This document shows positions 1-8,092 of a stretch of 42,706 bases of DNA, piece after piece. This DNA comes from Bacteroidota bacterium (lineage in GTDB: Bacteria; Bacteroidota; Bacteroidia; AKYH767-A; 2013-40CM-41-45): the NCBI GenBank assembly GCA_003151745.1, contig PLYJ01000220.1, positions 1 through 42,706 on the forward strand, written 5' to 3'. The notes beneath the pieces were generated by a model, which was given only the letters and a program-made list of their open reading frames with translations, did no database searches and was not told where the DNA came from. A program made the translations under genes and the position numbers. Position 1 is the stretch's first letter, and every line of letters starts with the position of its first letter.

Positions 1-2645
1 CCGTTGGTGCCTCCGTTACAACTAATATTGGTCTGTGCAGGAGTGATAGCCAGAGGCGCGGGTTGAGTGATGGTGATGCTCTGTGAGGTGAAACAACCCA
101 TAGAGTCGGTGACGGTACATACATACGTAGCAGGAGGGAGTCCTGTAGCGATGGAGGTTCCTTGTCCTCCTCCTGGTGCAGGTACCCAGCTGTAAGTATA
201 GATGAGTCCGGTACCTCCTGTTGCATTGACGGTTGCTGTTCCATTTGCATTTCCGTTACAGCTTTCATTGGTTTGCGAAGGTGCAACACTCAGAGGGGTA
301 GGCTGTGTGATCGTAAATGACTGAGAGATGGTGCAGTGATTAGAGTCGGATACTGTACAATTGAATGTACCTGATGACAGTCCGGTTGCAAAAGCTGTTC
401 CCTGACCTCCGGTTGGAGGAGGGGTCCAGTTATAAGAATAAGTTGGAGTGCCACCGGTAACATTCACAGTAGCTGTTCCGTTAGTCATTCCTCCGCAGCT
501 TGGATTGGCTTGAGAGGGTGTCACTGCAAGCAGTGCTGGTTGGGTGATGGTGAATGTTTGTGAAGTGGTGCAACCATTCACATCGGTAACCTGACAGTTA
601 TAGACACCAGGCGCAAGTCCGGTTGCAGAAGCAGTGCCCTGGCCTGCACCAATGGTGCCTCCGCTCCATACATAGGTATATGCAGCTGTTCCTCCGGAAA
701 CGTTCACATCGGCAGAACCATTTCCGTTACCGTTACACGTAACATTGGTTTGGGTAGGCGCTGCGTTGAGTACGTTTGGCTGAGTGATCGTAAAGTTTTG
801 TGTGGTGCTGCATCCGTTTGCATCGGTCACAGTACATACATAGGTATTCGGGCAAAGACTAGATGCCGTCTGAGCGCTTCCGCCTCCATTGGTCCATGCA
901 TAAGTATACACACCGGTTCCGCCACTGGCTGTGGCTGTGGCGGTTCCGTTACAGGCTGCATTACATTTCACATTGGAACTTGTTGGGGCAATGGCAAGAG
1001 CAGCAGGCTGTCTGATAGTATCTGATTGTGTGACTAAACATCCGGTTGCATCGGTGATGGTACAGATATAGGTTCCGGCACAAAGCGCGCTGGCGGTGGC
1101 TGTTCCTTGTCCAGCGCCAGGAGCAGGACTCCAGTTATAGGTGAGGGGTGCTGTTCCTCCGGAGGCTGTAACAGTGGCGGATCCGGTACAAGCCGCATTG
1201 CAGGTGATGTTGGTAGCGGTAGAGGAGGCTGTTGGGCCTCCGGTATTGTTTACAGAAACGTTTACCGGGTCGGCGCATCCGTTTCCATCTGTTATCGTAC
1301 AGATATAAGTTCCGGCTGCAAGACCGGTGACACTGGCTGTTCCTTGTCCACTGGTGATGGTTCCTCCGGTCCAGTTATACACCAGTCCACCTGTTCCGCC
1401 ACCGGCAGGAGAGACAGAAGCTGATCCATTACTGAGTCCGCAGGATGCATTGCCGGAGGATGGAGTTGCTGTAATAGCCGCAGGCTGTGTAATGGTGGCC
1501 GATTGTGTGGTAGTACATCCATTGGCATCTGTGATGGTGCAATTATAGGTTCCGGCACAAAGCGAGCTGGCGGTAGCGGTGCCCTGACCTGCACCCGGAG
1601 CAGGGCTCCAGTTATATGTAAGTGTTCCTGTTCCACCAGATGCATTGACCGTTGCACTTCCATTACAAACACCATTACATAATGGGTTTGAAGGTGCTGA
1701 GAGAGTGGAGGTAGGGCCTCCGGCAGTATTAATTGTTACGGAGGTTGTTTGCGTACACCCTTTTGAATCATGTATGGTACAGTTGTACACACCGGGAGCT
1801 AAACCGGAAACACTTACAGTACCCTGTCCAGCTCCTGGAGCCGGGTTCCAAACATAGGTATAGCCAGGAGTTCCTCCTCCGGGAGTCACACTCGCTGTTC
1901 CGGTAGAGCTGGTACAAGCAGATGGGGCTGAACCGGCAACAGAGAGGGTAAGAGGTGTAGGTTGGTTTATAGTAGCAGAGGTTGTAGTCGTGCAGCCTTT
2001 GCTATCGGTAATCGTGCATATATACGTTCCGGCAGGTAAGTTGCTTGCTGTCTGTGTAGATTGTGTAGGTGCAGAGTTCCAGAGGTAGGTATATCCTGCT
2101 GTTCCACCGCTTGGGTTTGCAGTTGCAATACCATTGCTTCCTCCGTTACAGGTTGCATCTGTTTCAACATTAGTAGCGCTAACCGGTGTGGGCTGGTTAA
2201 CAGTAATGTTGGCTGTTCCGGTACATCCTTTGGAATCTGTAATGGTGCAGACGTAAGCGCCGGCAGGTAAATTGGTTGCTGTCTGTGTACTTTGCGTAGG
2301 GGCGGAGTTCCAGAGGTAAGTGTATCCTGCTGTTCCTCCACTTGGGTTTGCGGTGGCTGTTCCGTTACTGCCTCCATTACAACTGGTGGCTGTTTGCGTA
2401 GCGGAGCCTGTCACCGCGCTTGGGGTGGTTATCGTGAATACATGATTGGCAGAACATCCCTGGGAGGTTGTGACCGTGGCTGTATAGCTGCCGGCTCCTA
2501 CACCGGCTATAGAAGAAACGTTACCGGCGCCATTGCTCCAGGAATAAGTGTATGGACCTACGCCACCACTGGCGACTACCGATGCTGAACCTGTGGTTCC
2601 TCCATTACAGACCGGATTTGCAGAGGTTGGAGTAAGTGATGGTGG
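1..2645 (-). repeat. Tandem SprB repeats, about 236-bp period
   Basis: The 3' part of the adhesin gene in this window is an in-frame tandem array of about 11.1 units. Units 2 and 3 (about 1950-2410) are nearly the same at the protein level, sharing GGTAGYTYLWNSAPTQSTQT. Units 5 and 7 share NWSPAPGAGQGTATAS. This suggests recent unit duplication. The array is coding, and unit number may vary between strains or be collapsed in assembly. Confidence 0.88.
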
Positions 2646-4070
2646 TGCGTTAAATACCACCACCGCACTGATAGTGATAGGACATCCGGCGTTTGGTGCA
2701 GGAAGTGAATAAGTCAGAGAATAAGTTCCGGGAGTGTTGACCACAATGGTGGCGGTGGTGTTAGAGCCCACAATACCGGGACCGGACCAGGAGTAAGTAG
2801 TGCCCGATGGTAAGGTGGGAGCAGAGATGGTTTGATTGCTTCCGGCACAGACAGGTGCACCAACGTTGGCAAACTGAAGTGGACCACAGGAACCATCGAC
2901 ATAAGCATATCCGAAGTGTCCACCTGGGACACATCCCGCCATGTAAAACATGAGGATGACCTGACTGCCAATAACAGGGCTCAGGTCAACCGTATTTCCA
3001 CTCCATTTAGAGAAGAAGACAGGGGCGCCTCCGGCAGTAGAAGCGGAAGTTCCGTAACCGGAAGGGGGTACACCCGTGGTAGCTTCCTGAAAATACCCGG
3101 AACAAGCTACAACCTCAGTAAGTGTATCTGCTGCTGAAACAATATCCGCAAAAAAGAAAGGCTGCTCACCGGCAGGGTGACTATTATCGTTCAGAAGGAT
3201 GTTGTAGTTATAGGTTAGAAGACAATTCGCTGCAGTAACGGTGTATGGGAGCATAAGAATTTCACCGGCCGACTCCGACGTTGACCAGCTGGGAGGACAG
3301 CCGGGACAACCGCCTCCGTTGGTTGGCACCTGGTTGCTGTAGTCACAGGATCCGGCAAATCCGGCACCAATATTTACAGTTTTATCGCCGATACGGGCGG
3401 AGAAAGCTCCTCCACCAGGCATCTTCATAGGAAGGTTGCTATAAGGATCGGTGCCGGCGCTGACCAGTGTAACACCCACACAAGAGGTTCCGAAAGCAGC
3501 ATTCGGGCCTCCTACAAATGGATTCTGACCTCCACCGGGAGCACCCGTAAGCGGTGCAAGGCCGTAGTAGTAAAGAGTTTGATAGGTACCATCATAATCA
3601 TCCCAACCCATACTTCCCGACCAATTGCTCATATCGCCTTGCTCCCAATCGAGATTCTGACAGCTGGAAGCCAATGGGGCAGGGGGAGGTGGGGTGCTAC
3701 GTTGAGTCTGAGTAATATTCTTTTTGGGTGCAGCTTGTGTTGGAATAGCAATGCTCCTGCCCTGAATCTTGATTCTTTTGAAGCCAGATGGAGCGACACC
3801 ATTATATGGAATCTGATAAACGGAAACCGGAAGACGGTATTTATTCTGCATAAAAGCCTTCTCCTGCCGGAACATATAAATGTTTTTTTCAGTTTCAGAA
3901 AGATTGGCTTTAACGCTGTAGGCCCCCATGCTATTGAAAGCAGCGTTGAAATCAAATCCGTTCAGGGTATCTCCCTGGAAAAACTGGTACCTCGAAGGAA
4001 TAATAGTCTGTGCTATCATCGCAGAGGACATTCCAAGGATGACCAAAAGAGCGAGTAGTTTCTTGTTCAT
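1..4070 (-). CDS. Giant SprB-repeat surface protein, C-terminus beyond window
   Basis: One open frame runs on the minus strand from an ATG at 4070 to the left edge without a stop (1356 codons), so the C-terminus is missing. Residues 1-20 are a signal peptide (MNKKLLALLVILGMSS..., cleavage near A20-Q21). Residues about 134-400 form a Cys/Gly/Trp-rich beta domain of unknown function. Residues about 405-475 look PKD/Ig-like. From about residue 477 there are 11 complete repeats of 74-80 residues and the start of a twelfth, each with C-N-G...G-(S/T)-A-T...GG-T..Y-(T/S)-Y-x-W near the front and a GTYxCTxTDxxGC motif near the back. This is the pattern of the SprB repeat, known from the Flavobacterium gliding adhesin and other T9SS-exported surface proteins. 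A T9SS sorting domain would be expected past the edge but is not seen. Likely role: adhesion or gliding. The family is fairly sure; the function is inferred. Confidence 0.9.
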   Translation of the reverse strand, partial: MNKKLLALLVILGMSSAMIAQTIIPSRYQFFQGDTLNGFDFNAAFNSMGAYSVKANLSETEKNIYMFRQEKAFMQNKYRLPVSVYQIPYNGVAPSGFKRIKIQGRSIAIPTQAAPKKNITQTQRSTPPPPAPLASSCQNLDWEQGDMSNWSGSMGWDDYDGTYQTLYYYGLAPLTGAPGGGQNPFVGGPNAAFGTSCVGVTLVSAGTDPYSNLPMKMPGGGAFSARIGDKTVNIGAGFAGSCDYSNQVPTNGGGCPGCPPSWSTSESAGEILMLPYTVTAANCLLTYNYNILLNDNSHPAGEQPFFFADIVSAADTLTEVVACSGYFQEATTGVPPSGYGTSASTAGGAPVFFSKWSGNTVDLSPVIGSQVILMFYMAGCVPGGHFGYAYVDGSCGPLQFANVGAPVCAGSNQTISAPTLPSGTTYSWSGPGIVGSNTTATIVVNTPGTYSLTYSLPAPNAGCPITISAVVVFNAPPSLTPTSANPVCNGGTTGSASVVASGGVGPYTYSWSNGAGNVSSIAGVGAGSYTATVTTSQGCSANHVFTITTPSAVTGSATQTATSCNGGSNGTATANPSGGTAGYTYLWNSAPTQSTQTATNLPAGAYVCTITDSKGCTGTANITVNQPTPVSATNVETDATCNGGSNGIATANPSGGTAGYTYLWNSAPTQSTQTASNLPAGTYICTITDSKGCTTTTSATINQPTPLTLSVAGSAPSACTSSTGTASVTPGGGTPGYTYVWNPAPGAGQGTVSVSGLAPGVYNCTIHDSKGCTQTTSVTINTAGGPTSTLSAPSNPLCNGVCNGSATVNASGGTGTLTYNWSPAPGAGQGTATASSLCAGTYNCTITDANGCTTTQSATITQPAAITATPSSGNASCGLSNGSASVSPAGGGTGGLVYNWTGGTITSGQGTASVTGLAAGTYICTITDGNGCADPVNVSVNNTGGPTASSTATNITCNAACTGSATVTASGGTAPLTYNWSPAPGAGQGTATASALCAGTYICTITDATGCLVTQSDTIRQPAALAIAPTSSNVKCNAACNGTATATASGGTGVYTYAWTNGGGSAQTASSLCPNTYVCTVTDANGCSTTQNFTITQPNVLNAAPTQTNVTCNGNGNGSADVNVSGGTAAYTYVWSGGTIGAGQGTASATGLAPGVYNCQVTDVNGCTTSQTFTITQPALLAVTPSQANPSCGGMTNGTATVNVTGGTPTYSYNWTPPPTGGQGTAFATGLSSGTFNCTVSDSNHCTISQSFTITQPTPLSVAPSQTNESCNGNANGTATVNATGGTGLIYTYSWVPAPGGGQGTSIATGLPPATYVCTVTDSMGCFTSQSITITQPAPLAITPAQTNISCNGGTN

Positions 4071-4755
4071 GACTTTTGTATTAGAGATCATTTCTGGAGT
4101 GAATCAGGTCTGTTTGAAAGCCTGCCTCCTCTCTGTATTTTAATAACGCGATTTCAAGAAAGAGATAACAAGTTGAACAGGCCGATTTCCAGCCGTAATA
4201 TTTCAGGGAAGAAACTCAAAAAATCCCTGTTTTTATCCAATTAAGAAGCAAATGTTATCTTACGAATATACTGAAAATTCAAGGGAAAACAGTATAAAAA
4301 CAGGAGAAACAACGCCCCGGTCCTTACCGAATTCTAGAATGCCATCTGGTTTTTATCCAAAAAAACCATTTTCTGGGAAAGGAAATCTTTGAGTTGTCTT
4401 CATAGTTGGTTTCAAAATCTGGTTTTAGACAGTCTCATTTTACAAAATCAGACCGCGCAAAAAATCAATCAGTTGGTATTCAGATAATTAAATAAGACCC
4501 TTACAAAGCATCTACCAGAAATCTTGACTTCCCAGACTTGCATCAAGCTGCACTCTGCATTTTGAGCAGAACTGAGTTTTTGAAGTAAATCAGATAGGAA
4601 ATAGGGTTAACCCCTTGTTTTTCAATAGGAAACCTAACTATAAAGCGACGAACAGATTCTCCTCCCTGAAACGATCTTTAGATCATATCGCACAGCAGTA
4701 TGTTTCTCTGTAAAACCTAGGTATAAAGACGTATTTTTTTAATTATTCTTCAATT
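4071..4755. other. Long AT-rich non-coding stretch upstream of adhesin
   Basis: No convincing gene is seen. It holds the divergent upstream regions of the adhesin (minus) and the basic-repeat gene (plus). Visible small structures are an inverted repeat CAGGGA...TCCCTG at 4204-4229 followed by five T, an A/T-rich hairpin at 4348-4367 (TGGTTTTT/AAAAACCA), and a GGGTTAACCC palindrome at 4604-4613. No TAnnTTTG promoter for the adhesin could be placed close to its start. Confidence 0.5.
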
Positions 4756-4792
4756 TCTTGTCTCGGGAATGCCATCTCACTTGTTTAACCGT
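4756..4792 (+). promoter_or_regulatory. Candidate ECF-type promoter/regulatory element, copy A
   Basis: This stretch aligns without gaps to 7535-7571, upstream of the ECF sigma gene. It begins with TCTTGTC, ends with CTTGTTTAACCGT, and 28 of 37 positions match. It lies 55 bp before the ATG at 4848. Since the other copy sits directly before an ECF sigma gene, a promoter read by that sigma factor is a reasonable inference. No -35/-10 assignment from known ECF families was possible. Confidence 0.5.
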
Positions 4793-4847
4793 AAGTAGAA
4801 TGTTTAATTTAAAAATGAATACATGTATTAAATGAGAAACTAATAAA

Positions 4848-5312
4848 ATGAAACCAATAAAAGAGATGACTATGAAAACATTTATAGATAAACGAAGAAA
4901 CAGAGCTTTGACGGAAAAGGTATTCAATAAGTTTGGAAGAACACCCCTCATTCCGAAAAAGAAAGTGTTTGTTCCTGAAGAGAGAAGATCATTCTCCAAA
5001 GAGAATGATATCATCCTCCAAAGAAAAGTTCTTATTCATAAAAAGAACAGAATCAAATTTAAAGAGGGCAGATCCTTTCCCAATGAGAAAAAAGTCATTC
5101 TTCCGGAGAAGAGATCAAACACGAAAAGGATAGATGTGATCTTTAAAGAGAGGGTTTCATTCACTGAAAGAACAAAAAAATTTCTGGTGAAAAAGGAAAT
5201 GATCTTTGAAGGAATGATATCAATCCATAAAAGAGAAGTACTGTTTCATTTAGGAACAAGAACGTATCCTTACGGAAAGCCTGAAACGCTGCACCGAACA
5301 GATACGGACTGA
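4848..5312 (+). CDS. Lysine/arginine-rich 14-residue-repeat protein, unknown function
   Basis: This 154-residue protein is not recognised. It has 26 Lys and 16 Arg (27% basic), and the charge is strongly positive. Residues 37-134 divide into about seven units averaging 14 residues, each roughly K-x-x-h-h-h-x-E/K-K/R-x-S/L-F (for example KKVFVPEERRSF, KKVILPEKRS, RIDVIFKERVSF). The DNA shows the same period of about 42 bp. There is no signal peptide, Cys or membrane segment. The start at 4848 is the first ATG in frame; 4866 is an alternative. An upstream element shared with the ECF sigma gene supports transcription. Other frames across this purine-rich stretch are also partly open, so coding is likely but not certain. 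Possible roles such as nucleic-acid or envelope binding are guesses. Confidence 0.55.
   Translation: MKPIKEMTMKTFIDKRRNRALTEKVFNKFGRTPLIPKKKVFVPEERRSFSKENDIILQRKVLIHKKNRIKFKEGRSFPNEKKVILPEKRSNTKRIDVIFKERVSFTERTKKFLVKKEMIFEGMISIHKREVLFHLGTRTYPYGKPETLHRTDTD
4956..5249 (+). repeat. Degenerate 42-bp (14-aa) tandem repeats
   Basis: Seven units of 39-45 bp, all multiples of three, lie inside the 4848 gene. The protein pattern is kept better than the bases: a basic residue pair, two to four hydrophobic residues, a charged turn, then Ser/Leu-Phe. Unit sizes kept to whole codons favour a translated repeat over a purely DNA one. Confidence 0.55.
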
Positions 5313-5405
5313 TTTTAACCCGGGTTACCTCCAGGGATCTGATGAATACCGGTTAAAGAAGACTCTGGAGTATTTTGAGTACGCATACCAATCACGAAGT
5401 CCAAA

Positions 5406-5423
5406 TGAAGTGGCGCCACTTCA
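5406..5423. promoter_or_regulatory. 18-bp perfect palindrome before the FnIII-like gene
   Basis: TGAAGTGGCGCCACTTCA is its own reverse complement. It lies 57 bp before the ATG at 5481 and is not followed by a T-run, so it is not a usual terminator. It could be a dimeric repressor site or an mRNA hairpin. A TTGTTTAAC string at 5438-5446 just downstream resembles part of the shared ECF-linked element. Confidence 0.4.
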
Positions 5424-5480
5424 GGGTGAATGCGCGGTTGTTTAACAAACGCTTAATTATAAACATAAAAACAAAATAAC

Positions 5481-6137
5481 ATGAAAAAGTCAATTTTTAT
5501 TATGGCGATACTGGTGGTAAAGAAACCGGTGGTCGTTCTGAATCTGAGAAAGAAAACGGTCGCCCAGCTGATCGTTGATTCGAAAGCCTATGTGGCAGGT
5601 ATATCAGGGAATGTTGCTACGTTCCCTACGCCGAGTCCGGCGCTCTCAGATATTACCACGTTAATCAGCAATCTGGAAGCTTCGTCTTCTTCTGCGGAGA
5701 CGCATGCTAAAGGAGCTGTTCCCAAGAGAGATGCCGACCGTGCTGCATTGGAGCTCAAATTAAAAGATTTGGCACATTATGTAGAAACCATCTGCAGAGC
5801 CAATGCGAGTAGCGCAGCCTCTATTGCCAAAATGGCCAATATGACGCTCAAAACGCGCACGGCTCCACAGAAACAGGACTTCGTAATGACCCCGCTGCTC
5901 ACTCCGGGTGAGTTGCTGATGACGGCCAAATCGGAAAAAGGAAGAGTTACTTTTAACTTTGAACTGAGTACCGACATCACGAATCCAAGTCTTTGGAAAA
6001 GTGTGCAAAACAGGTCTATTGCTCATGCCAAGGTAACCGGTTTAGTGAGTGGAACCCGTTATTACGGACGGGTAAGCCGAACTGACAAGACCGGAACCTA
6101 CCAGGTAGGGCAGGTATTGAGTGTGGTCATACACTAG
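5481..6137 (+). CDS. Small fibronectin type III-like protein
   Basis: The 218-residue product has a helical N-terminal half (about residues 20-115, with KAYVAGISGNVATFPTP and a helix ending in LAHYVETICRAN). It ends in a beta-rich C-terminal half (about 130-218) with W..V....I..A.V.GL..GTRYYGRV, the usual end of a fibronectin type III fold. Proteins of this size and layout are common in Bacteroidota and have no established role. There is no clear signal peptide; the first 13 residues are only weakly hydrophobic. A strong terminator follows. The upstream basic-repeat gene is 168 bp away, with a palindrome in between, so separate control is possible. Confidence 0.7.
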   Translation: MKKSIFIMAILVVKKPVVVLNLRKKTVAQLIVDSKAYVAGISGNVATFPTPSPALSDITTLISNLEASSSSAETHAKGAVPKRDADRAALELKLKDLAHYVETICRANASSAASIAKMANMTLKTRTAPQKQDFVMTPLLTPGELLMTAKSEKGRVTFNFELSTDITNPSLWKSVQNRSIAHAKVTGLVSGTRYYGRVSRTDKTGTYQVGQVLSVVIH

Positions 6138-6189
6138 GCTCTGTTGGGTGTTGTCACTGAAGTGAAGGCTTCAGAAAGCAACGCAGTAT

Positions 6190-6230
6190 AAACCGGCTGC
6201 CCTTTCGCGAGGGGTGGCCGGTTTTTTTTT
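6190..6230 (+). terminator. Intrinsic terminator after the FnIII-like gene
   Basis: AAACCGGC (6190-6197) pairs with GCCGGTTT (6217-6224). There is a further inner GCCC/GGGG pairing around a CGCG-containing loop, and a run of T continues to 6230. It closes the 5481 unit 36 bp before the next gene. Confidence 0.85.
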
Positions 6231-6265
6231 CCTACATTGCATCCGTCTTTAAATACTCCTGTTGT

Positions 6266-7237
6266 ATGGAACTGAAACCTGAAATTGTTGCCCGCATAGA
6301 GAAGCTGGATGAAAAGTATAAGGCTATGGGCCAGAACCTGACCTCCTACCTGGATGGTTTGCTGTTTGCGGATTACCTTACTTACTGGGATTATATTCAC
6401 CTCGATACCTTGCTGAGCCTCCAATCGCCAAAGACCAGTTTCCCCGATGAACAAGTGTTTATCATGTACCATCAGATTACAGAATTGTATTTCCGTCTGT
6501 GCATGGTAGAGTTTGAGCAGCTTGAAAAAAAGAAGACCATGGATGTGGATTATTTCATTTCCAAACTAGGCCGCATCAATCGTTATTTTGATGCATTGAT
6601 TTCTTCTTTCGATATCATGGTGGATGGAATGGATGTTGCACAGTTTATGCAGTTCCGCATGTCGCTCCTTCCGGCCAGTGGTTTCCAGAGCGGACAATAC
6701 CGTATGATCGAAATCTGTTCCACTGATTTTGTGAACCTCATCACCAAAGATCAGGGTACTAAATACAGCGGCATCTATACCGATTCCATGATAGACGGGA
6801 TGTATGAACATATGTACTGGAAAGCCGGAGCCACAGAACTGTCAACCGGTCAGAAAACGCTTACACTCGAGCAGTTCGAAAAGAAATATTCTCCTGAATT
6901 CCTTTCCCTCGCCAAACGTTTCAGGACCCGCAATCTGAGCGCGATTTATCATTCATTAAGTGCAGACCAGCAAAAAGAGGAAGCCCTCATCAACGCGCTG
7001 AAACATCTGGATGTGAATGTAAACATCAACTGGAAGCTGAGCCACTACCGGTCAGCGGTTCGTTACCTTCAGAAAGACCCGGTGGATATTGCTGCTACGG
7101 GAGGAACCAACTGGCAGAAATACTTGCCTCCGCGTTTTCAGCGCATCAGCTTCTTCCCCTATCTCTGGAACAATGAAGATATGGAGAACTGGGGGAAGAA
7201 TTGGGTGAAGGCGAATGTGTTTGGTAAAAAGGACTAG
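6266..7237 (+). CDS. kynA: Tryptophan 2,3-dioxygenase
   Basis: The 323-residue protein is a heme enzyme that opens the tryptophan indole ring to N-formylkynurenine, the first step of the kynurenine pathway. Family motifs are clear: LLSLQ (50-53), FIMYHQ (65-70, matching the distal Phe/His pair of the Xanthomonas enzyme), QFRMSLLPASGFQSGQYR (129-146, with R131 in the position that binds the substrate carboxylate), H260 as probable proximal heme ligand, and ATGGTNWQKYLPP (277-289). The length is normal to slightly long. No other kynurenine gene is adjacent, but a RidA protein resembling 2-aminomuconate deaminase is at 36914-37327. It is flanked by terminators on both sides, so it is probably monocistronic. 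Confidence 0.93.
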   Translation: MELKPEIVARIEKLDEKYKAMGQNLTSYLDGLLFADYLTYWDYIHLDTLLSLQSPKTSFPDEQVFIMYHQITELYFRLCMVEFEQLEKKKTMDVDYFISKLGRINRYFDALISSFDIMVDGMDVAQFMQFRMSLLPASGFQSGQYRMIEICSTDFVNLITKDQGTKYSGIYTDSMIDGMYEHMYWKAGATELSTGQKTLTLEQFEKKYSPEFLSLAKRFRTRNLSAIYHSLSADQQKEEALINALKHLDVNVNINWKLSHYRSAVRYLQKDPVDIAATGGTNWQKYLPPRFQRISFFPYLWNNEDMENWGKNWVKANVFGKKD

Positions 7238-7322
7238 ACTCCCTTTCGATCAGACCCCCGTAGTTTTATATACGCTTACAAAAAACAAAGAATATGTTTC
7301 ATGCAGAGCATTGAGTCAGCAT

Positions 7323-7350
7323 AAATCAGGGGAGGCAAGTCTCCTGATTT
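7323..7350 (+). terminator. Probable terminator after tryptophan dioxygenase
   Basis: AAATCAGG (7323-7330) pairs with CCTGATTT (7343-7350) with some extension inward. Only a broken T tract (CTTAAATT) follows, so it may be a weak terminator. Confidence 0.6.
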
Positions 7351-7605
7351 CTTAAATTGAACCCCCTTTTTCCTCTTCCATCAAAATCAAAAACCCGGCA
7401 TGATATCTGAACAATATGCAAGGCCGTGTCCACTCTTTTAATACCCCCTGAAATCGGAGAACGAAAAAAGGGGCCTCCAAAAAGTGAAAAATAATGTCCT
7501 TGATATTCAGCCAATTACAAAATATTTGGGGGTGTCTTGTCCTCAAAAGGCATTCTCGCTTGTTTAACCGTTAGAAAAGGGATTGAAAAAAGGAATAACC
7601 AGGTC
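7351..7605 (+). other. Leader region of the ECF operon
   Basis: No separate gene is supported in this stretch before the sigma factor. The sigma reading frame stays open upstream to a TTG at 7537, but that start would place the shared regulatory element inside the coding region and add residues unlike the family. The region is therefore read as leader and promoter. Confidence 0.55.
7535..7571 (+). promoter_or_regulatory. Candidate ECF-type promoter/regulatory element, copy B
   Basis: This is the partner of the element at 4756-4792, with identical ends TCTTGTC and CTTGTTTAACCGT at the same spacing. It ends 34 bp before the preferred sigma start at 7606, a position fitting an autoregulated ECF promoter. 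Its function is inferred from position and sharing only. Confidence 0.5.
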
Positions 7606-8091
7606 ATGACAGTTCAAGAATACAACCGATCGGTAGATGATTTTTCAGACGCACTTAAACGGTTCGTGGAACGCGTAACCATGGATAATAAAGTGGCTGA
7701 AGATATAGTTCAGGATGTGTATGAAAAAGTTTGGAGGAATCTGGAGTTAGTAGAGAATAAAAACCTGAAGGCTTATTTATTCACTTCTGCAAATCAGCTT
7801 ACGATTAACCACTTGACCCGCGAGAATGTTTTTAAGAGTATCGAAATGAAACCTGTGGATGAATATCAGCATTCGGGTGATTATTCAGATGTACAAGATG
7901 TTCTTTTTCATGCCATGAATGTTTTGAATCCGATGCAAAAGATGTATTTGTTAATGCGGGAATATGAAGGATTTGAATACGAAGAAATTGTAAAAATGAC
8001 AGGAGCAGACATCGTTTCAATCAAGAAATCGGTGTTCAGAGCAAAACAAGTATTACAAAAATATTTAGTTGATCCAGGCAAATTAGTATAA
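7606..8091 (+). CDS. ECF RNA polymerase sigma factor
   Basis: The 161-residue protein has sigma region 2 (about 11-75; DNKVAEDIVQDVYEKVWRN and AYLFTSANQLTINHL) and sigma region 4 (about 100-155; LNPMQKMYLLMREYEGFEYEEI, then the helix-turn-helix ending in SVFRAKQVLQKYL). It directs RNA polymerase to specific promoters. The ATG at 7606 was chosen because it begins just before region 2 and leaves the shared promoter-like element upstream; the frame itself extends to a TTG at 7537. The anti-sigma gene follows after one base, so the two are translated together. A GIN-domain gene completes the operon. Confidence 0.9.
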   Translation: MTVQEYNRSVDDFSDALKRFVERVTMDNKVAEDIVQDVYEKVWRNLELVENKNLKAYLFTSANQLTINHLTRENVFKSIEMKPVDEYQHSGDYSDVQDVLFHAMNVLNPMQKMYLLMREYEGFEYEEIVKMTGADIVSIKKSVFRAKQVLQKYLVDPGKLV

Positions 8092-8092
8092 C

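Noticed and set aside
1-2645. Regular spacing that could suggest a CRISPR or DNA satellite array
   Set aside because: The period is about 236 bp, the units are in-frame and diverged, and they code for a known protein repeat.
750-3137. Many plus-strand and other-frame open reading frames rich in Cys, Gly and Ser
   Set aside because: They are other-frame readings of the SprB repeats; the minus-strand frame is continuous, has a signal peptide and carries the family motifs.
3579-4143. Plus-strand frames opposite the adhesin N-terminus
   Set aside because: They lie antisense to the signal peptide and N-terminal domain of the adhesin and have no start context or motifs.
4204-4229. CAGGGA/TCCCTG hairpin followed by T5 as a plus-strand terminator
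   Set aside because: The stem is only six pairs with a long loop and no plus-strand gene lies upstream; it may be chance.
4739-5014. Minus-strand frame of 91 codons opposite the basic-repeat gene
   Set aside because: It arises from the purine-rich plus strand; it crosses the candidate promoter and shows no family match.
7537-7605. Upstream TTG start for the ECF sigma factor
   Set aside because: It would translate the shared regulatory element, and the added residues are not part of sigma region 2.
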